The translations under genes and the position numbers were made by a program. Of a DNA stretch of 64,000 bases, positions 31,865-40,831 are shown one piece after another; position 1 is the stretch's first letter; each line of letters opens with the position of its first letter. Under the pieces are notes generated by a model that saw nothing but the letters and a program-made list of their open reading frames with translations, was not told the DNA's origin and did not search any database. Source of the DNA: Hymenobacter plasmatis (GTDB lineage: Bacteria; Bacteroidota; Bacteroidia; Cytophagales; Hymenobacteraceae). The DNA lies in the NCBI RefSeq assembly GCF_020711255.1, contig NZ_JAJFAW010000003.1:1-64000 (forward strand). The letters run 5' to 3'.

Positions 31865-33082
31865 TTTAACTGCGTCGCCGGGCTTCACCTGCAGGATGCC
31901 AGTGCGAATCACGGAGTCGCCCACGGCCAGGCCATCGGTGATTTGAATCACCTTGTCGGAACGGATGCCGATTTTAACCTTCTTGGGCACCATTTTGCCT
32001 CCTTTCACGGTATACACGCTGTAGCCGCTGGCTTCCGGTACCACCGATTCGGTGGGGATTTGCAGCGCAGTGTTTGTTTCGCCGAGTTTCAGGTTCACCC
32101 GCACGAAGGCGCCGGGGCGCAGCTCGTTGTTGGTATTGGCGTAGCGGGCGCGCACGGGCTGAGTGCGGCTCACGGGGTCAATCTGCGGGTCGATGGCGTA
32201 GACCTTGGCGTCGAAATTCTTGTTGGTGGTTTCGTCTACTACGGTCACCACATCGCCCACGCGCACGTTGGCGGCAAAGCGGCCGGGCACGGCAAAGTCA
32301 ATCTTCACCGGCCGCACGCGCGACAGGGTAGTGATTTCGGTGCCCGGGCTCACGTAGGTGCCCACGGTGGCCGTGGTCAGGCCCAGAATGCCGGAGAAAG
32401 GCGCCCGCACATAGGCCTTGGCCAGCGTGGCGCGCAGAGACTGCAAGTCGGCCTGGGCTGTAAGAAGCTGGTTGTTAGACTGCTCGTATTCCTGCGCGCT
32501 GATGTACTCCTTATCCAGCAGCGTGCGCTGGCGGCGCTCCTGGTCGCGGAAGAGCTTGATGTTGTATTCCTGCTTGCGAATGGCGGCCTGCGCTTCGTCG
32601 GCGTTGATGCTGAACAGCAGCTGGCCCTTGCTCACGGCCTGGCCTTCCTTGATGTTGAGGCTGGTGATTTTGCCCGACAGCTCGCTTTTGATAACCACCG
32701 ACTCATCGGCTAAAACCGAGCCCGTGGCAGCTACTTCGTCGGCCAGACTGGTGGTTTGCACCACGTATACCTGCACGGCCAGCCGCTGCCCACCGCCTTT
32801 TCCGCCGGCTCCGCCCGGCCCTCCGCCGCCTTTGGCTCCACCTGGGCCAGCGCCGGCCGCGCCGCCTTTTTTATCGCCACCGGCATTGTTGGGGAAGTAC
32901 TTCACCTTCACAAACACCAGCCCGGCAATCACCAAAGCCGCAATCAGCCAGCCCAACCAGCCGCGGCCTTTGGAAGGCGGCGTCTCTGGTGCGGGTGTAG
33001 TGGGCGGGGTGGCAGTGGGCCCGGGCGTAGTGGTGGTGTCCCAGGTGGGAGCAGGGGCAACGGTGGTGTTTTCGAATGGCAT
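31850..33082 (-). CDS. RND efflux periplasmic adaptor (membrane fusion protein)
   Basis: The 410-residue adaptor bridges the permease and the TolC-like channel. ATG at 33082 (MPFENTTVAPAPTW) is chosen. A Pro/Thr-rich cytoplasmic N-terminus is followed by one membrane anchor, GWLGWLIAALVIAGLVFVKV (about residues 40-60), instead of the usual lipid anchor, then a Gly-rich linker (about 68-100). The HlyD-like core shows VAATGSVLADESVVIKSELSGKI, the coiled hairpin, and APFSGILGLTTATVGTYVSPG (lipoyl domain), ending in PGDAVKVIKN. It is first in the operon. The last codons overlap an AT-rich repeat linked to the downstream cassette. Confidence 0.92.
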   Translation of the reverse strand: MPFENTTVAPAPTWDTTTTPGPTATPPTTPAPETPPSKGRGWLGWLIAALVIAGLVFVKVKYFPNNAGGDKKGGAAGAGPGGAKGGGGPGGAGGKGGGQRLAVQVYVVQTTSLADEVAATGSVLADESVVIKSELSGKITSLNIKEGQAVSKGQLLFSINADEAQAAIRKQEYNIKLFRDQERRQRTLLDKEYISAQEYEQSNNQLLTAQADLQSLRATLAKAYVRAPFSGILGLTTATVGTYVSPGTEITTLSRVRPVKIDFAVPGRFAANVRVGDVVTVVDETTNKNFDAKVYAIDPQIDPVSRTQPVRARYANTNNELRPGAFVRVNLKLGETNTALQIPTESVVPEASGYSVYTVKGGKMVPKKVKIGIRSDKVIQITDGLAVGDSVIRTGILQVKPGDAVKVIKN

Positions 33083-33207
33083 AGGTTGCAAGAACGCGCG
33101 AGCAGCAGTGTATGTTCGTGACTTTTGCGCTGCCCGGTGCAAAACCACCATCGCAGCACTCGGCTCGAAGAGATATAGTGCAAATTTCGACTTAAAGGTT
33201 GCGCGCC

Positions 33208-33215
33208 CAAACGTA
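33208..33215 (-). promoter_or_regulatory. Candidate -7 element of the efflux operon
   Basis: On the minus strand TACGTTTG fits TAnnTTTG exactly, 125 bp before the adaptor start. No TTG lies at the usual distance, so the call is tentative. Confidence 0.4.
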
Positions 33216-33263
33216 AAATAGACGTAGGATAGGACCACCTAGACCGAGAGTACCTTCGCCCCG

Positions 33264-33620
33264 ATGAAGCCAACCGCCTCAAACGGCCCCGAGCCGCGCA
33301 ATTTTTTTCAGGATGTGCACGAAGTGGTGCGCCTCATTCCGGCCGGCCGCGTGAGCACCTACGGCACCATCGCCCACTACCTGGGGGCCCGGCACGGCGC
33401 CCGCACCGTGGGCTACGCCATGATGGCCGCCCATACCGCCGAGCAATACGTGCCCGCGCACCGCGTGGTAAACCGCCTGGGCCACCTCACCGGACGGCTG
33501 CATTACGACAGCCCCTTCGCCATGCAGGAAGCCCTGGAGGCCGAGGGCGTGCGCGTGGAAGATGACCGGGTGGTGGATTTCGCCAAGCTGTTCTGGGACC
33601 CGGCCGCGGAGTTGGTGTAA
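33264..33620 (+). CDS. Alkyltransferase-like protein (MGMT family without active Cys)
   Basis: The 118-residue protein is the DNA-binding domain of O6-alkylguanine-DNA alkyltransferase. The usual acceptor motif PCHR reads PAHR here, with Ala65 in place of the Cys, so it cannot take up alkyl groups. It fits the ATL class, which binds O6-alkylguanine, flips it and recruits nucleotide excision repair. Tyr33 (VSTYGTIA) and the Arg finger Arg47 (ARTVGYAM) are kept. It is single-copy and divergent from the efflux operon. Its stop abuts the end of the convergent hypothetical gene. Confidence 0.9.
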   Translation: MKPTASNGPEPRNFFQDVHEVVRLIPAGRVSTYGTIAHYLGARHGARTVGYAMMAAHTAEQYVPAHRVVNRLGHLTGRLHYDSPFAMQEALEAEGVRVEDDRVVDFAKLFWDPAAELV

Positions 33621-35264
33621 TTACTGGCCCCGCTTTTCCAGGGCGTCCATTTCTGCTTCTCCCTGGCGCGGGGGCACCAATTGCCACGGGCTACGGGCCG
33701 AATCGGAAACCAGCTTGATGTAATTAGACGTGGAAACGCTCGGCGCTAGCAGCAGAGCAGGGCCGCTGGCGGTGCCTACGCTCAGGCGCATGGCCCGGCC
33801 AAAATAAGGCCAAGCCAGCTCTACCGATTCGCCAGGTTTGAGTTGGCTCACCTCGCGGTCGTTGAGCAGGATGCGGGATGGCTCGGCCGGGCCACCGAGT
33901 GGCCGATACACGTAGATAAATGCCGTATCCAGCCGCTGAGGCTGGCCAGGGGGTGGGAAAGGAGCCATGCGCCCGGTGCGAACGTCGAGCGAGTACACCA
34001 GCGGCTGGCCGGTTTGGCCCGCTGGCCCGGTTCTAACCGCCCCGTTGGTAGTTGCCCCAGTTCTAACCGGCACTCCGGTCAAGTTGCTCATGGCATTATT
34101 CCGAATTCGCTCGTTTTCGGCGGTTACGTCTAGCGGCGCAGCTCCCACAAAGGTGTAGAAGTCGCTTTGCCGGGTGAGCGGGCGGTAATAGTTAAGCTGA
34201 CGCACGTACACTTGGCGCCCATCCGAAAATCCCCAAACCTCGCTTGGCGGCAGCCGGTCGCCACTGGCGGTGCGCGCCTTGGCCTTGAGCAGTGTGGTGC
34301 TTTTCCATTCCGATTCCGGGCCTTTCGGCATGTTGCCGTTCAGGAGTGAGGATATTGAGCTCGTCCCCAGTGTATCGATGCGCAACGACGTGAGCGTATC
34401 GGGCCGATTCGCCAGGAATTGGTCGAAGGTGTGGTAAACACCGGCTCGGGGCGCCGCCACCCGGAAGATGGCGGGCTTGTTGGCCACGGGGGGCTTATCC
34501 GTGGGCAGTTGAGCCAGGGTGCGCACGGGCCACTGTGCTACCAGCGCCCAGTCGATGCCAGCGAGTTGCCGCAGGCAGTTTTGCAGCACCAGGGCCGTGT
34601 GAAAAGCATGGTCCTTATTCTTATTGATTCCGGCTTGGTCGATATTGTCAGCCACCGTGCGCACGAAATGGTAGCCGTCGGGCAGGTGGGCATACACGTC
34701 GGCCACGACATCGGCGGTAGATACCGCCTGCGCGGTGCGCCATTCTACCACCTCACTCACCTGCAACTGCCGGATGCAGAGCACCACGGCATGGTCGTTG
34801 GGCTGGCGGGGGAGTTGCTGCTGCAGCCAGGTCGTCAGCTCAGTTTCCAGGCTTTGCCGGAAAATCACCGGCGCTCTCTGGTCGTAAATCCCCCGGTATA
34901 TCAGGCCAATGGCAGGGTGGCCCACCCGGCCATCCAGCACCTGCTCCACATACACGGTGCGCCCCGGCACGCTTAGCGGCTGCGCGCTTACATCCAAATA
35001 GTAGGCCTTGCTGCGTTGTTGAGAAGCCGTTTGAGCCCAACTGGGCTGGGCGACAGCGTAAGCCAATAGCAGTGCGAGCAGCAGAGGTGATACCCGCTGC
35101 AGCAGGAGAGACGGTAGAGAAGGGAGCACAGAACGAAGAAAAGGGAATTGATAATGATGCAGGATGTGGACCTGCTTAGGTGGGCTAACCAAAGGCGCAT
35201 GAAGACGCTCACAGAAAGCCGGATTTTGCCCAGAAGTGGCGTGGCCTAGCAGTTGAGCTAACAC
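33621..35264 (-). CDS. Orphan secreted protein, tandem family member 1
   Basis: I do not recognise the family. The protein of up to 547 residues (the start is uncertain: no ATG precedes the hydrophobic signal LLLALLLAYAVAQPSWAQ, so a GTG within 35264-35140 is likely) is clearly related to the next gene. Shared segments are TVYVEQVLDGR, LTTWLQQQLPRQPNDHAVVL, DVYAHLPDGYHFV and, further on, EVWGFSDGRQVYVRQLNYYRPLTR. The C-terminal third has KPGESVELAWPYFGRAMRLSV. It is probably periplasmic or on the outer membrane. It lies 8 bp after the paralog, so the two are co-transcribed. Confidence 0.7.
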   Translation of the reverse strand: MLAQLLGHATSGQNPAFCERLHAPLVSPPKQVHILHHYQFPFLRSVLPSLPSLLLQRVSPLLLALLLAYAVAQPSWAQTASQQRSKAYYLDVSAQPLSVPGRTVYVEQVLDGRVGHPAIGLIYRGIYDQRAPVIFRQSLETELTTWLQQQLPRQPNDHAVVLCIRQLQVSEVVEWRTAQAVSTADVVADVYAHLPDGYHFVRTVADNIDQAGINKNKDHAFHTALVLQNCLRQLAGIDWALVAQWPVRTLAQLPTDKPPVANKPAIFRVAAPRAGVYHTFDQFLANRPDTLTSLRIDTLGTSSISSLLNGNMPKGPESEWKSTTLLKAKARTASGDRLPPSEVWGFSDGRQVYVRQLNYYRPLTRQSDFYTFVGAAPLDVTAENERIRNNAMSNLTGVPVRTGATTNGAVRTGPAGQTGQPLVYSLDVRTGRMAPFPPPGQPQRLDTAFIYVYRPLGGPAEPSRILLNDREVSQLKPGESVELAWPYFGRAMRLSVGTASGPALLLAPSVSTSNYIKLVSDSARSPWQLVPPRQGEAEMDALEKRGQ

Positions 35265-35272
35265 AGCCGGCT

Positions 35273-36670
35273 CTACTGCGCGGTTTTGTTGCGCGCCCGA
35301 ATTACGCGCAAGTCAAACACGCCCTTTTTCTCGTCTACCTTTTCGAGAGGGGCCTTGGCGGGGTCGGTGAAGTTGCGGGCAATTTCGACGTAGGAAGTGC
35401 GGCCAAAGGCTGGGATAAACGACACGCACCGGCCCGTGGCTTCCTGCAAGCAAAAGCTGGCTTCCCGTAGCTTGTCGGTGTAAGGAATGAATGCAAACTG
35501 GTGCTCGCCTAGCTCCGCGACTACGGCCCCGTTGAGCAGCACGCGCACCGCCCCCGGGAGGGCGCTGGCGCGGCGGTAGAGGCAAATGGTGGCTGTGTCG
35601 GCCGTGGCCACCGTGCCCGCATCGGCAAACGGCGACACCGCGCCCGTTACCATATTCAAGGTGAAGTCGCCGGGCTTGCCCGCGGTGGCCGCGGCCGCGA
35701 TGGCGCCGCCCAGCGGGCCGCCCAGGTAGCCGGCCGTACTCACCGTGCCGGGGTCGGCTGCGGTGAAGCCCACAAAGCGAAACGAATTGCCCGCCCGCGT
35801 GAGCGGCAGGTAGTGCCGGTTGTGCAGGATGTAGAGCTGCTGGCCATCCGAAAAGCCCCATACTTTGCGCAGGGCGTCTTTGGGGGCGCCAGCCGCCAGC
35901 GCGGGCACCACTTCCTGGGTGCCTTCCCAGCCCTTGGCGGTGCGGGGCGTGGCTTCCACGCTCAGCGCGGGCTCGGTCACGGGCTGGTTGTTGCGGAAGG
36001 CCAGGAAAGTGGGGTAGTAGCCCTTGGGCCGCACCGAATCGGTGAGGATGGCGTACGTCAGCACCGGCGCCGGGGCGTGGCCCAACTGTTCGAGTTCGGC
36101 CTGGGTGCGCGCGGGTTGGGCTGGTAGCTTATCCCAATTGATGGACTCGCACTGCGCCAGGCAGCGCTGCAGAGCCAGGGCCAGATTGTTGGGGTGGTCG
36201 GCGGTGGTTTCGGTGCCCTTGCTTTCTACCCGCTCGGCGGCGCTGAGCACGTAGTGGTAGCCATCGGGCTGATGGGCGTACACGTCAACGGCCAAATCGA
36301 GGTGGGCCTTTTCCGAGAACACGGTTATTTCTTCTCCTAGCTGCAGCTCCCGCACCACCAGCGCAATGGGATGGTCGGTAGGGCGGGCCGGTGTCTGGCC
36401 TTGCAGCCAGGTAGTGAGGGCCTGGGCCACGCTGGGGCGCAGGTCGGCTTTTTGCGGAATGTTGGCCATTCCCCGGAGCACCGTGCCGATGCCGGCGCGG
36501 TTGGGGCGGGCATCCAATACCTGCTCCACATACACCGCTCGGGCCAGCAGATTCAGGCGCGCCTTACCCAATTCGACATAATACACCTGGGCGTGGCTGG
36601 TAGTAGGGAAGGCCATCAATAGCGTGGCCAGAATTAGATAGTAGAGGGGCAGAGGGCGGCTAATTTTCAT
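35273..36670 (-). CDS. Orphan secreted protein, tandem family member 2
   Basis: The 465-residue protein has a clear signal peptide (MKISRPLPLYYLILATLLMA, ending SHAQ). It shares AVYVEQVLDARPNRAGIGTVLRG, LTTWLQGQTPARPTDHPIALVV, DVYAHQPDGYHYVLSA and KVWGFSDGQQLYILHNRHYLPLTR with its downstream neighbour, spaced alike. The C-terminal part reads GEHQFAFIPYTDKLREASFCLQ. No catalytic motif or known domain is evident. It diverges from a TonB-dependent receptor gene 104 bp away, which might share control. The VWG...G segment also appears in the smaller protein at 54515. Confidence 0.75.
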   Translation of the reverse strand: MKISRPLPLYYLILATLLMAFPTTSHAQVYYVELGKARLNLLARAVYVEQVLDARPNRAGIGTVLRGMANIPQKADLRPSVAQALTTWLQGQTPARPTDHPIALVVRELQLGEEITVFSEKAHLDLAVDVYAHQPDGYHYVLSAAERVESKGTETTADHPNNLALALQRCLAQCESINWDKLPAQPARTQAELEQLGHAPAPVLTYAILTDSVRPKGYYPTFLAFRNNQPVTEPALSVEATPRTAKGWEGTQEVVPALAAGAPKDALRKVWGFSDGQQLYILHNRHYLPLTRAGNSFRFVGFTAADPGTVSTAGYLGGPLGGAIAAAATAGKPGDFTLNMVTGAVSPFADAGTVATADTATICLYRRASALPGAVRVLLNGAVVAELGEHQFAFIPYTDKLREASFCLQEATGRCVSFIPAFGRTSYVEIARNFTDPAKAPLEKVDEKKGVFDLRVIRARNKTAQ

Positions 36671-36730
36671 TAGTCAAATATTGCATTTGTTCGCCCAATC
36701 CCAACGCCATGCTCGTCAGTAGTAAGGCTG

Positions 36731-36738
36731 TATATTTG
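36731..36738 (+). promoter_or_regulatory. Candidate -7 element of the TonB-dependent receptor gene
   Basis: TATATTTG fits TAnnTTTG exactly and lies 37 bp before the start codon. A good -33 TTG is missing, so expression may need an activator. Confidence 0.5.
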
Positions 36739-36774
36739 TTGTCCCCGGACTGTGCCGGGACTCTTTTATTAGGT

Positions 36775-39447
36775 ATGAAGCACTTTTTTACTGTACTTTT
36801 TGCTGTTCTGCTTACGCTGCCGGCCGTGGCCCAGAGCACGTTTTCCATCCGGGGGCGGGTGCTCGATAAAGTGACCGGCGAAACCCTGCCCGGCGCCACC
36901 GTGCAAGTAACCGGCAATGGCCAGAACACCGGCGGTGGGGCCGACACCGATGGGGCTTACAAAATTCCCGGCTTGGCTGCTGGCTCCTACACCGTGCAGG
37001 CCAGCTTTGTGGGGTATAAGCCGTCGACCCAGGTGGTAAAAATCACGACGCAAAGCGTGGTGGTTTCGTTTGCCCTGGCTTCTGATAATGCCAGCCTGGG
37101 CGAGGTGCAGGTGGTGGCCTCCCAGGCCCAGGAGCGCCAAACGCCGGTGGCCTTTTCGGCCGTGAACGAAGTGAAGCTGCGCGAGACCCTCTCGAACCGC
37201 GACCTGCCGATGATTCTCAACGAGACGCCCGGCGTGTACGCCACCCAGAGCGGGGGCGGCACCGGCGACTCCCGCATCAACGTGCGCGGTTTCGACCAGC
37301 GCAACGTGGCCGTGCTCATCAACGGCGTGCCCGTGAACGACATGGAAAACGGCAACGTGTTCTGGTCCAACTGGGACCTTGGCGACGTGACCAAATCCTT
37401 GCAGGTGCAGCGGGGGCTGTCGGCTTCCAAGATTGCCGTGCCCTCGGTGGGCGGCACCATCAACGTGCTCACCAAAGGCTTCGACGACAAGCGCTCGGTG
37501 CTGGCCCGCCTCGAAACCGGCTCAAACAATTACCGCAAAGCCTCGCTGCTGCTCAGCTCCGGCCAGCTCAAGGGCGACTGGGCCTTCACTTTCTACGGCT
37601 CGCGCCGCACCTCCGACGGCTGGGTCGACAAGACGTTTGACGACGCCTGGACGTATTTCGGCACCGTCAGCAAGCGCGCCGGCAAGCATAGCTTGTCGCT
37701 CACGGGCCTGGGCTCGCCGCAGCAGCATGGGCAGCGCTCTTTTCCGAGCTTCGTAAGCACGTATTCCTACGCCAAGGCCCGCGAAATCGGCGTTAGCGAA
37801 GGCCGGCTGGACAAAAACGGCGACCGCGGCTTTCAGTACAATCCGTATTGGGGCACGCTCGACCGCTACACGCTGGACGGAAATGGCCAGAAAATCAGCC
37901 ACGGCCAGGAGGTCCTCAACGAGCGCACCAACTTCTACCACAAGCCCCAGATTAATTTCAACGACATGTGGCAGGTGAACGAAAAGCTGTTTATATCCAC
38001 GGTGCTGTACGCCTCTTATGGTACCGGCGGCGGCTCCAGCACGCTCACCGGCACTTCCACCACCAACACGGTGGTGGACCCCAACACCGGGCAGACCGAT
38101 TTTCAGAAGATTTACGACAACAACTACCGCGCCGTGGGCACCGACGGCCAGCGCAAGTCGTCCGAGATTCTCGTCAATGCCGTGAACAGCCACCGCTGGT
38201 ACGGCTCTGTAATAGGCGCCGACTACCTGATTAACGACAAGTTCACGCTGTCGGCGGGCCTTGACGGCCGCAACTACACCGGCCTGCACTACCGCGAAGT
38301 GCGCGACCTGCTCGGGGGCGACTACACCGTGGCGGCCAGCGGCGGGCGCAACCTGAACACCGACGCCAGCACCCGCCTGCACGTCGGCGACAAATTGGGC
38401 TACAATTACGACGGCAAAACCCAGTGGGTGGGCGGCTACTCGCAGCTCGAGTACAAGACGCCGCTGCTGTCGGCCGTGGTCAGCGGCACGCTCTCGCGGG
38501 TGTCGTACAAGCGCATCGACTACTTCCAGAAGCAACAGGCCGATGGCAGCCCGGTGGAAACCGACTGGACGCGGTTCAACGGCTACAGCGTGAAGGCCGG
38601 CGCCAACTACAACCTCACCGAGCACGACAACATCTTCGCCAATATTGGCTACAACAGCAAGGTGCCATTCTTCAACCTGCTCTACAACAACTCCGGCCGC
38701 AAGTACGACAACGTGAAGCCTGAAGGCATTTCGAGCGCCGAAATCGGCTACGGCATCAGCTACCCCACCCTGAAAGTGACCCTTAACGCGTACTACACGC
38801 TGTGGGCTAATAAGACGACGACCTCCTTTTCTACGGCCACCGGCGACGCCATCTACAGCAACGTGCGCAACGTGAATGCCCGCCACACCGGCGTGGAGCT
38901 GAGCGTGGCCCAGGAAATCAGCCGCCGGCTTCAGCTCAACTCCGCCATCTCGCTCGGCGACTGGCGCTGGACGGGCAAGGGCTTGCTGAACCAGACCTTC
39001 GAAGACGGCTCGCCCGCCACCAGCGAAGTCGACGTGCCCGTGTACCTCGACGGCGTGCACGTGGGCGACGCCGCCCAAAACCAGTTCCAGATTGGGCTGC
39101 GCTACGAGCCGTTCCGCGGCGCCTACATCCGTCCCTCTTACCTGATTTTCACGAAGTACTACGCCGCCTTCAACCCGGAAACTATCCGCGACCAGGCCAC
39201 CAGCACCGACTCCTACCGCCTGCCCACGTCGCGCAACCTGGACATTCACATGGGCTACGATTTCAAGCCCCTGATTAACGAAAAAGTCCGCTTTGGCGTG
39301 AAAGCCTCCGTGCTCAACGTGCTCAACGAGTTCTACTTCACCGACGTGTCGAACCGCGCCGCTTCCAACACCGGCAGCCTCGACCTGTTGCAAGCTTTCT
39401 TCAACCGCGGCCGCACCTTCACCGTGGGACTTTCGGCCACCCTGTAG
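36775..39447 (+). CDS. TonB-dependent receptor with carboxypeptidase-like N-terminal domain
   Basis: The 890-residue outer-membrane protein starts at ATG 36775 (MKHFFTVLFAVLLTLPAVAQ). An N-terminal CarboxypepD_reg-like domain (FSIRGRVLDKVTGETLPGAT, to about residue 105) is followed by a plug with DLPMILNETPGVYATQSGGG, RINVRGFDQRNVAVLINGVPVND and SKIAVPSVGGTINVLTKG, then a barrel ending NRGRTFTVGLSATL. There is no SusD partner beside it, so it resembles receptors for siderophores or other small ligands more than SusC. The ligand cannot be told. It stands alone with a very long terminator behind it. Confidence 0.92.
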   Translation: MKHFFTVLFAVLLTLPAVAQSTFSIRGRVLDKVTGETLPGATVQVTGNGQNTGGGADTDGAYKIPGLAAGSYTVQASFVGYKPSTQVVKITTQSVVVSFALASDNASLGEVQVVASQAQERQTPVAFSAVNEVKLRETLSNRDLPMILNETPGVYATQSGGGTGDSRINVRGFDQRNVAVLINGVPVNDMENGNVFWSNWDLGDVTKSLQVQRGLSASKIAVPSVGGTINVLTKGFDDKRSVLARLETGSNNYRKASLLLSSGQLKGDWAFTFYGSRRTSDGWVDKTFDDAWTYFGTVSKRAGKHSLSLTGLGSPQQHGQRSFPSFVSTYSYAKAREIGVSEGRLDKNGDRGFQYNPYWGTLDRYTLDGNGQKISHGQEVLNERTNFYHKPQINFNDMWQVNEKLFISTVLYASYGTGGGSSTLTGTSTTNTVVDPNTGQTDFQKIYDNNYRAVGTDGQRKSSEILVNAVNSHRWYGSVIGADYLINDKFTLSAGLDGRNYTGLHYREVRDLLGGDYTVAASGGRNLNTDASTRLHVGDKLGYNYDGKTQWVGGYSQLEYKTPLLSAVVSGTLSRVSYKRIDYFQKQQADGSPVETDWTRFNGYSVKAGANYNLTEHDNIFANIGYNSKVPFFNLLYNNSGRKYDNVKPEGISSAEIGYGISYPTLKVTLNAYYTLWANKTTTSFSTATGDAIYSNVRNVNARHTGVELSVAQEISRRLQLNSAISLGDWRWTGKGLLNQTFEDGSPATSEVDVPVYLDGVHVGDAAQNQFQIGLRYEPFRGAYIRPSYLIFTKYYAAFNPETIRDQATSTDSYRLPTSRNLDIHMGYDFKPLINEKVRFGVKASVLNVLNEFYFTDVSNRAASNTGSLDLLQAFFNRGRTFTVGLSATL

Positions 39448-39462
39448 GGTTAAGAATACGAA

Positions 39463-39537
39463 ACAACCCTTCTCTTAATAATAAGCCCCGCTTTCTGCTA
39501 GCCAGAAAGCGGGGCTTATTATTAAGAGAAGGGTTGT
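39463..39537. terminator. Very long perfect hairpin terminator (35-bp stem)
   Basis: ACAACCCTTCTCTTAATAAT (from 39463) through CTTTCTG at 39497 is perfectly complementary to 39503-39537, with a 5-nt loop CTAGC. The core AGCCCCGCTTTCTG/CAGAAAGCGGGGCT lies within AT-rich outer arms. It serves the convergent receptor and response-regulator genes. Confidence 0.88.
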
Positions 39538-39596
39538 AGGAGGGAAGAAGAGAAAGGCCGCAGCAATTTTTCGCCACTCAGTTACTCAGTCACTCC

Positions 39597-40013
39597 CTAG
39601 TCTCTTTTGCCAGCGGCCGCGGCGGCAAGCACGGCGCTGCGCATTTCTTCGGGCGAGGTGTTTTTCACCAGGTAGCTGTGGGCACCCTCGGCCAGCACGG
39701 TGCTCACCAGCGACGGGTCGTCGTGCATGGAAATGATGACCACCCGCACCGCCGGGAACTGGGTGCGCAGCAGCCGGGTGGTTTGCAGGCCGTCAAGGAT
39801 GGGCATTTGCATGTCCATCAGCACCACGTTGGGGCTGCTGCCCTGGTCCAGGAGCTCGAGCAGCTCCTGGCCATTGCCGGCTTCGCACACCACTTCGATG
39901 CCCGCGTAGCCGCTCAGCAACGCCCGGAGGCCCTTGCGAAACAGGATATGGTCGTCGACGATGGCCAGCCGCACGGGGACCGCACCGGCCGCGGGAGCGT
40001 TGTTGAAGGTCAT
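39597..40013 (-). CDS. Response regulator receiver domain without output domain
   Basis: The 138-residue protein is a NarL/LuxR-type receiver: acidic pair Asp20-Asp21 (IVDDHILFRKGLRALL), phosphoacceptor Asp67 (VVLMDMQMPILDG), the Ser in VVIISMHDD and the Lys in HSYLVKNTSPEEM. NarL-type regulators usually go on with a helix-turn-helix to about 210 residues, but this frame ends (AAGKRD) straight after the receiver. The next 60 bp to the terminator cannot hold an output domain in any frame. It may be truncated or work through protein contact. It overlaps the kinase gene by four bases (ATGA). Confidence 0.88.
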   Translation of the reverse strand: MTFNNAPAAGAVPVRLAIVDDHILFRKGLRALLSGYAGIEVVCEAGNGQELLELLDQGSSPNVVLMDMQMPILDGLQTTRLLRTQFPAVRVVIISMHDDPSLVSTVLAEGAHSYLVKNTSPEEMRSAVLAAAAAGKRD

Positions 40014-40831
40014 GAGTTTAAAGTAAAAGTGGGGCTGGGCGTGCCGGCTGGCAGTAGCGTAACCGGTAAAACAGCCTCGACGCGGGTACCCACGCCGGGC
40101 TCAGAATGATAGTGAAGCTGGCCGCCGAGCACGGCCACGCGGCTGCGCAGGTTGATAAGGCCCATGCCCACGGGCTGGCCGTGGGGGCCGGGCGGGGGCA
40201 GCTCCTCCAGGGCGGCCAAATCAAAGCCCTGGCCGTCGTCGGAGTAGGTGAGGGTGAGCAGGCCGGGCACCGCGGCCACGCGCAGCAAAATGTGCGAGGC
40301 ATCGGCGTGCACCAGCCCATTGGTGAGCAGCTCCTGGGCTATGCGGTACACCATCAGCTCGTGGGGCGGGATGAGCCGCCCCAGGGGGCCTTCCTGCTCC
40401 AGGCGCACTTCGGGGCCGCTTTCGGTGGGCACGGCCTGCACCAGGGCCCGCAGCGCCTGGGCCAGGCCCAACTGCTGGAGCGTGGCCGGCTGCAGGTTGC
40501 GCGAGATGCGACGCACCTCTGCCACGGCCTGGTCTATCAGTGCGCTGGCTTCGGGCGCGGGCGGGCTGCCCGGGGCAAACAGGTGCAGCTTGGCCAGGGC
40601 CAGGATGGTGCCCACGCCATCGTGGAGTTCCCCCGCTATGCGTTGGCGTTCGTCTTCCTGAGCTACCAGTGCCGCTGCCAGCGCCTGTTGTTGGGCGGCT
40701 TCCTGCATCTGGGCCAGCTCTTGCTGTTGCCGCATCTGCGCTCGCTGGTAGCGCACCACAAACCACACCAGCCCAAGCACCAGCAAGAGCAATGTAGGAG
40801 TGAGTAGCAGCAAGGGTAAAAAGTCCGTCAC
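40010..40831 (-). CDS. Sensor histidine kinase, NarX/DesK-like (HisKA_3)
   Basis: GTG at 40831 is preferred because the resulting 273-residue protein begins MTDFLPLLLLTPTLLLLVLG, one membrane helix, then a Gln-rich coiled coil. The phosphoacceptor His70 lies in RIAGELHDGVGTILALAKL (HisKA_3). The ATPase domain has VYRIAQELLTNGLVHADAS (N box), YSDDGQGFDL (G1) and GMGLINLRSRVAVLGG (G2). There is no extracellular sensor domain, so the signal may be sensed in the membrane or by the coiled coil. It pairs with the receiver gene, translationally coupled through ATGA. Confidence 0.9.
   Translation of the reverse strand: MTDFLPLLLLTPTLLLLVLGLVWFVVRYQRAQMRQQQELAQMQEAAQQQALAAALVAQEDERQRIAGELHDGVGTILALAKLHLFAPGSPPAPEASALIDQAVAEVRRISRNLQPATLQQLGLAQALRALVQAVPTESGPEVRLEQEGPLGRLIPPHELMVYRIAQELLTNGLVHADASHILLRVAAVPGLLTLTYSDDGQGFDLAALEELPPPGPHGQPVGMGLINLRSRVAVLGGQLHYHSEPGVGTRVEAVLPVTLLPAGTPSPTFTLNS

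Noticed and set aside
33264-33620. Active O6-methylguanine-DNA methyltransferase
   Set aside because: The acceptor Cys is Ala65, so the protein was called an alkyltransferase-like protein instead.
37522-39393. A 620-codon minus-strand frame opposite the TonB-dependent receptor
   Set aside because: Same cause: a codon-bias shadow with no motif, signal or start context.
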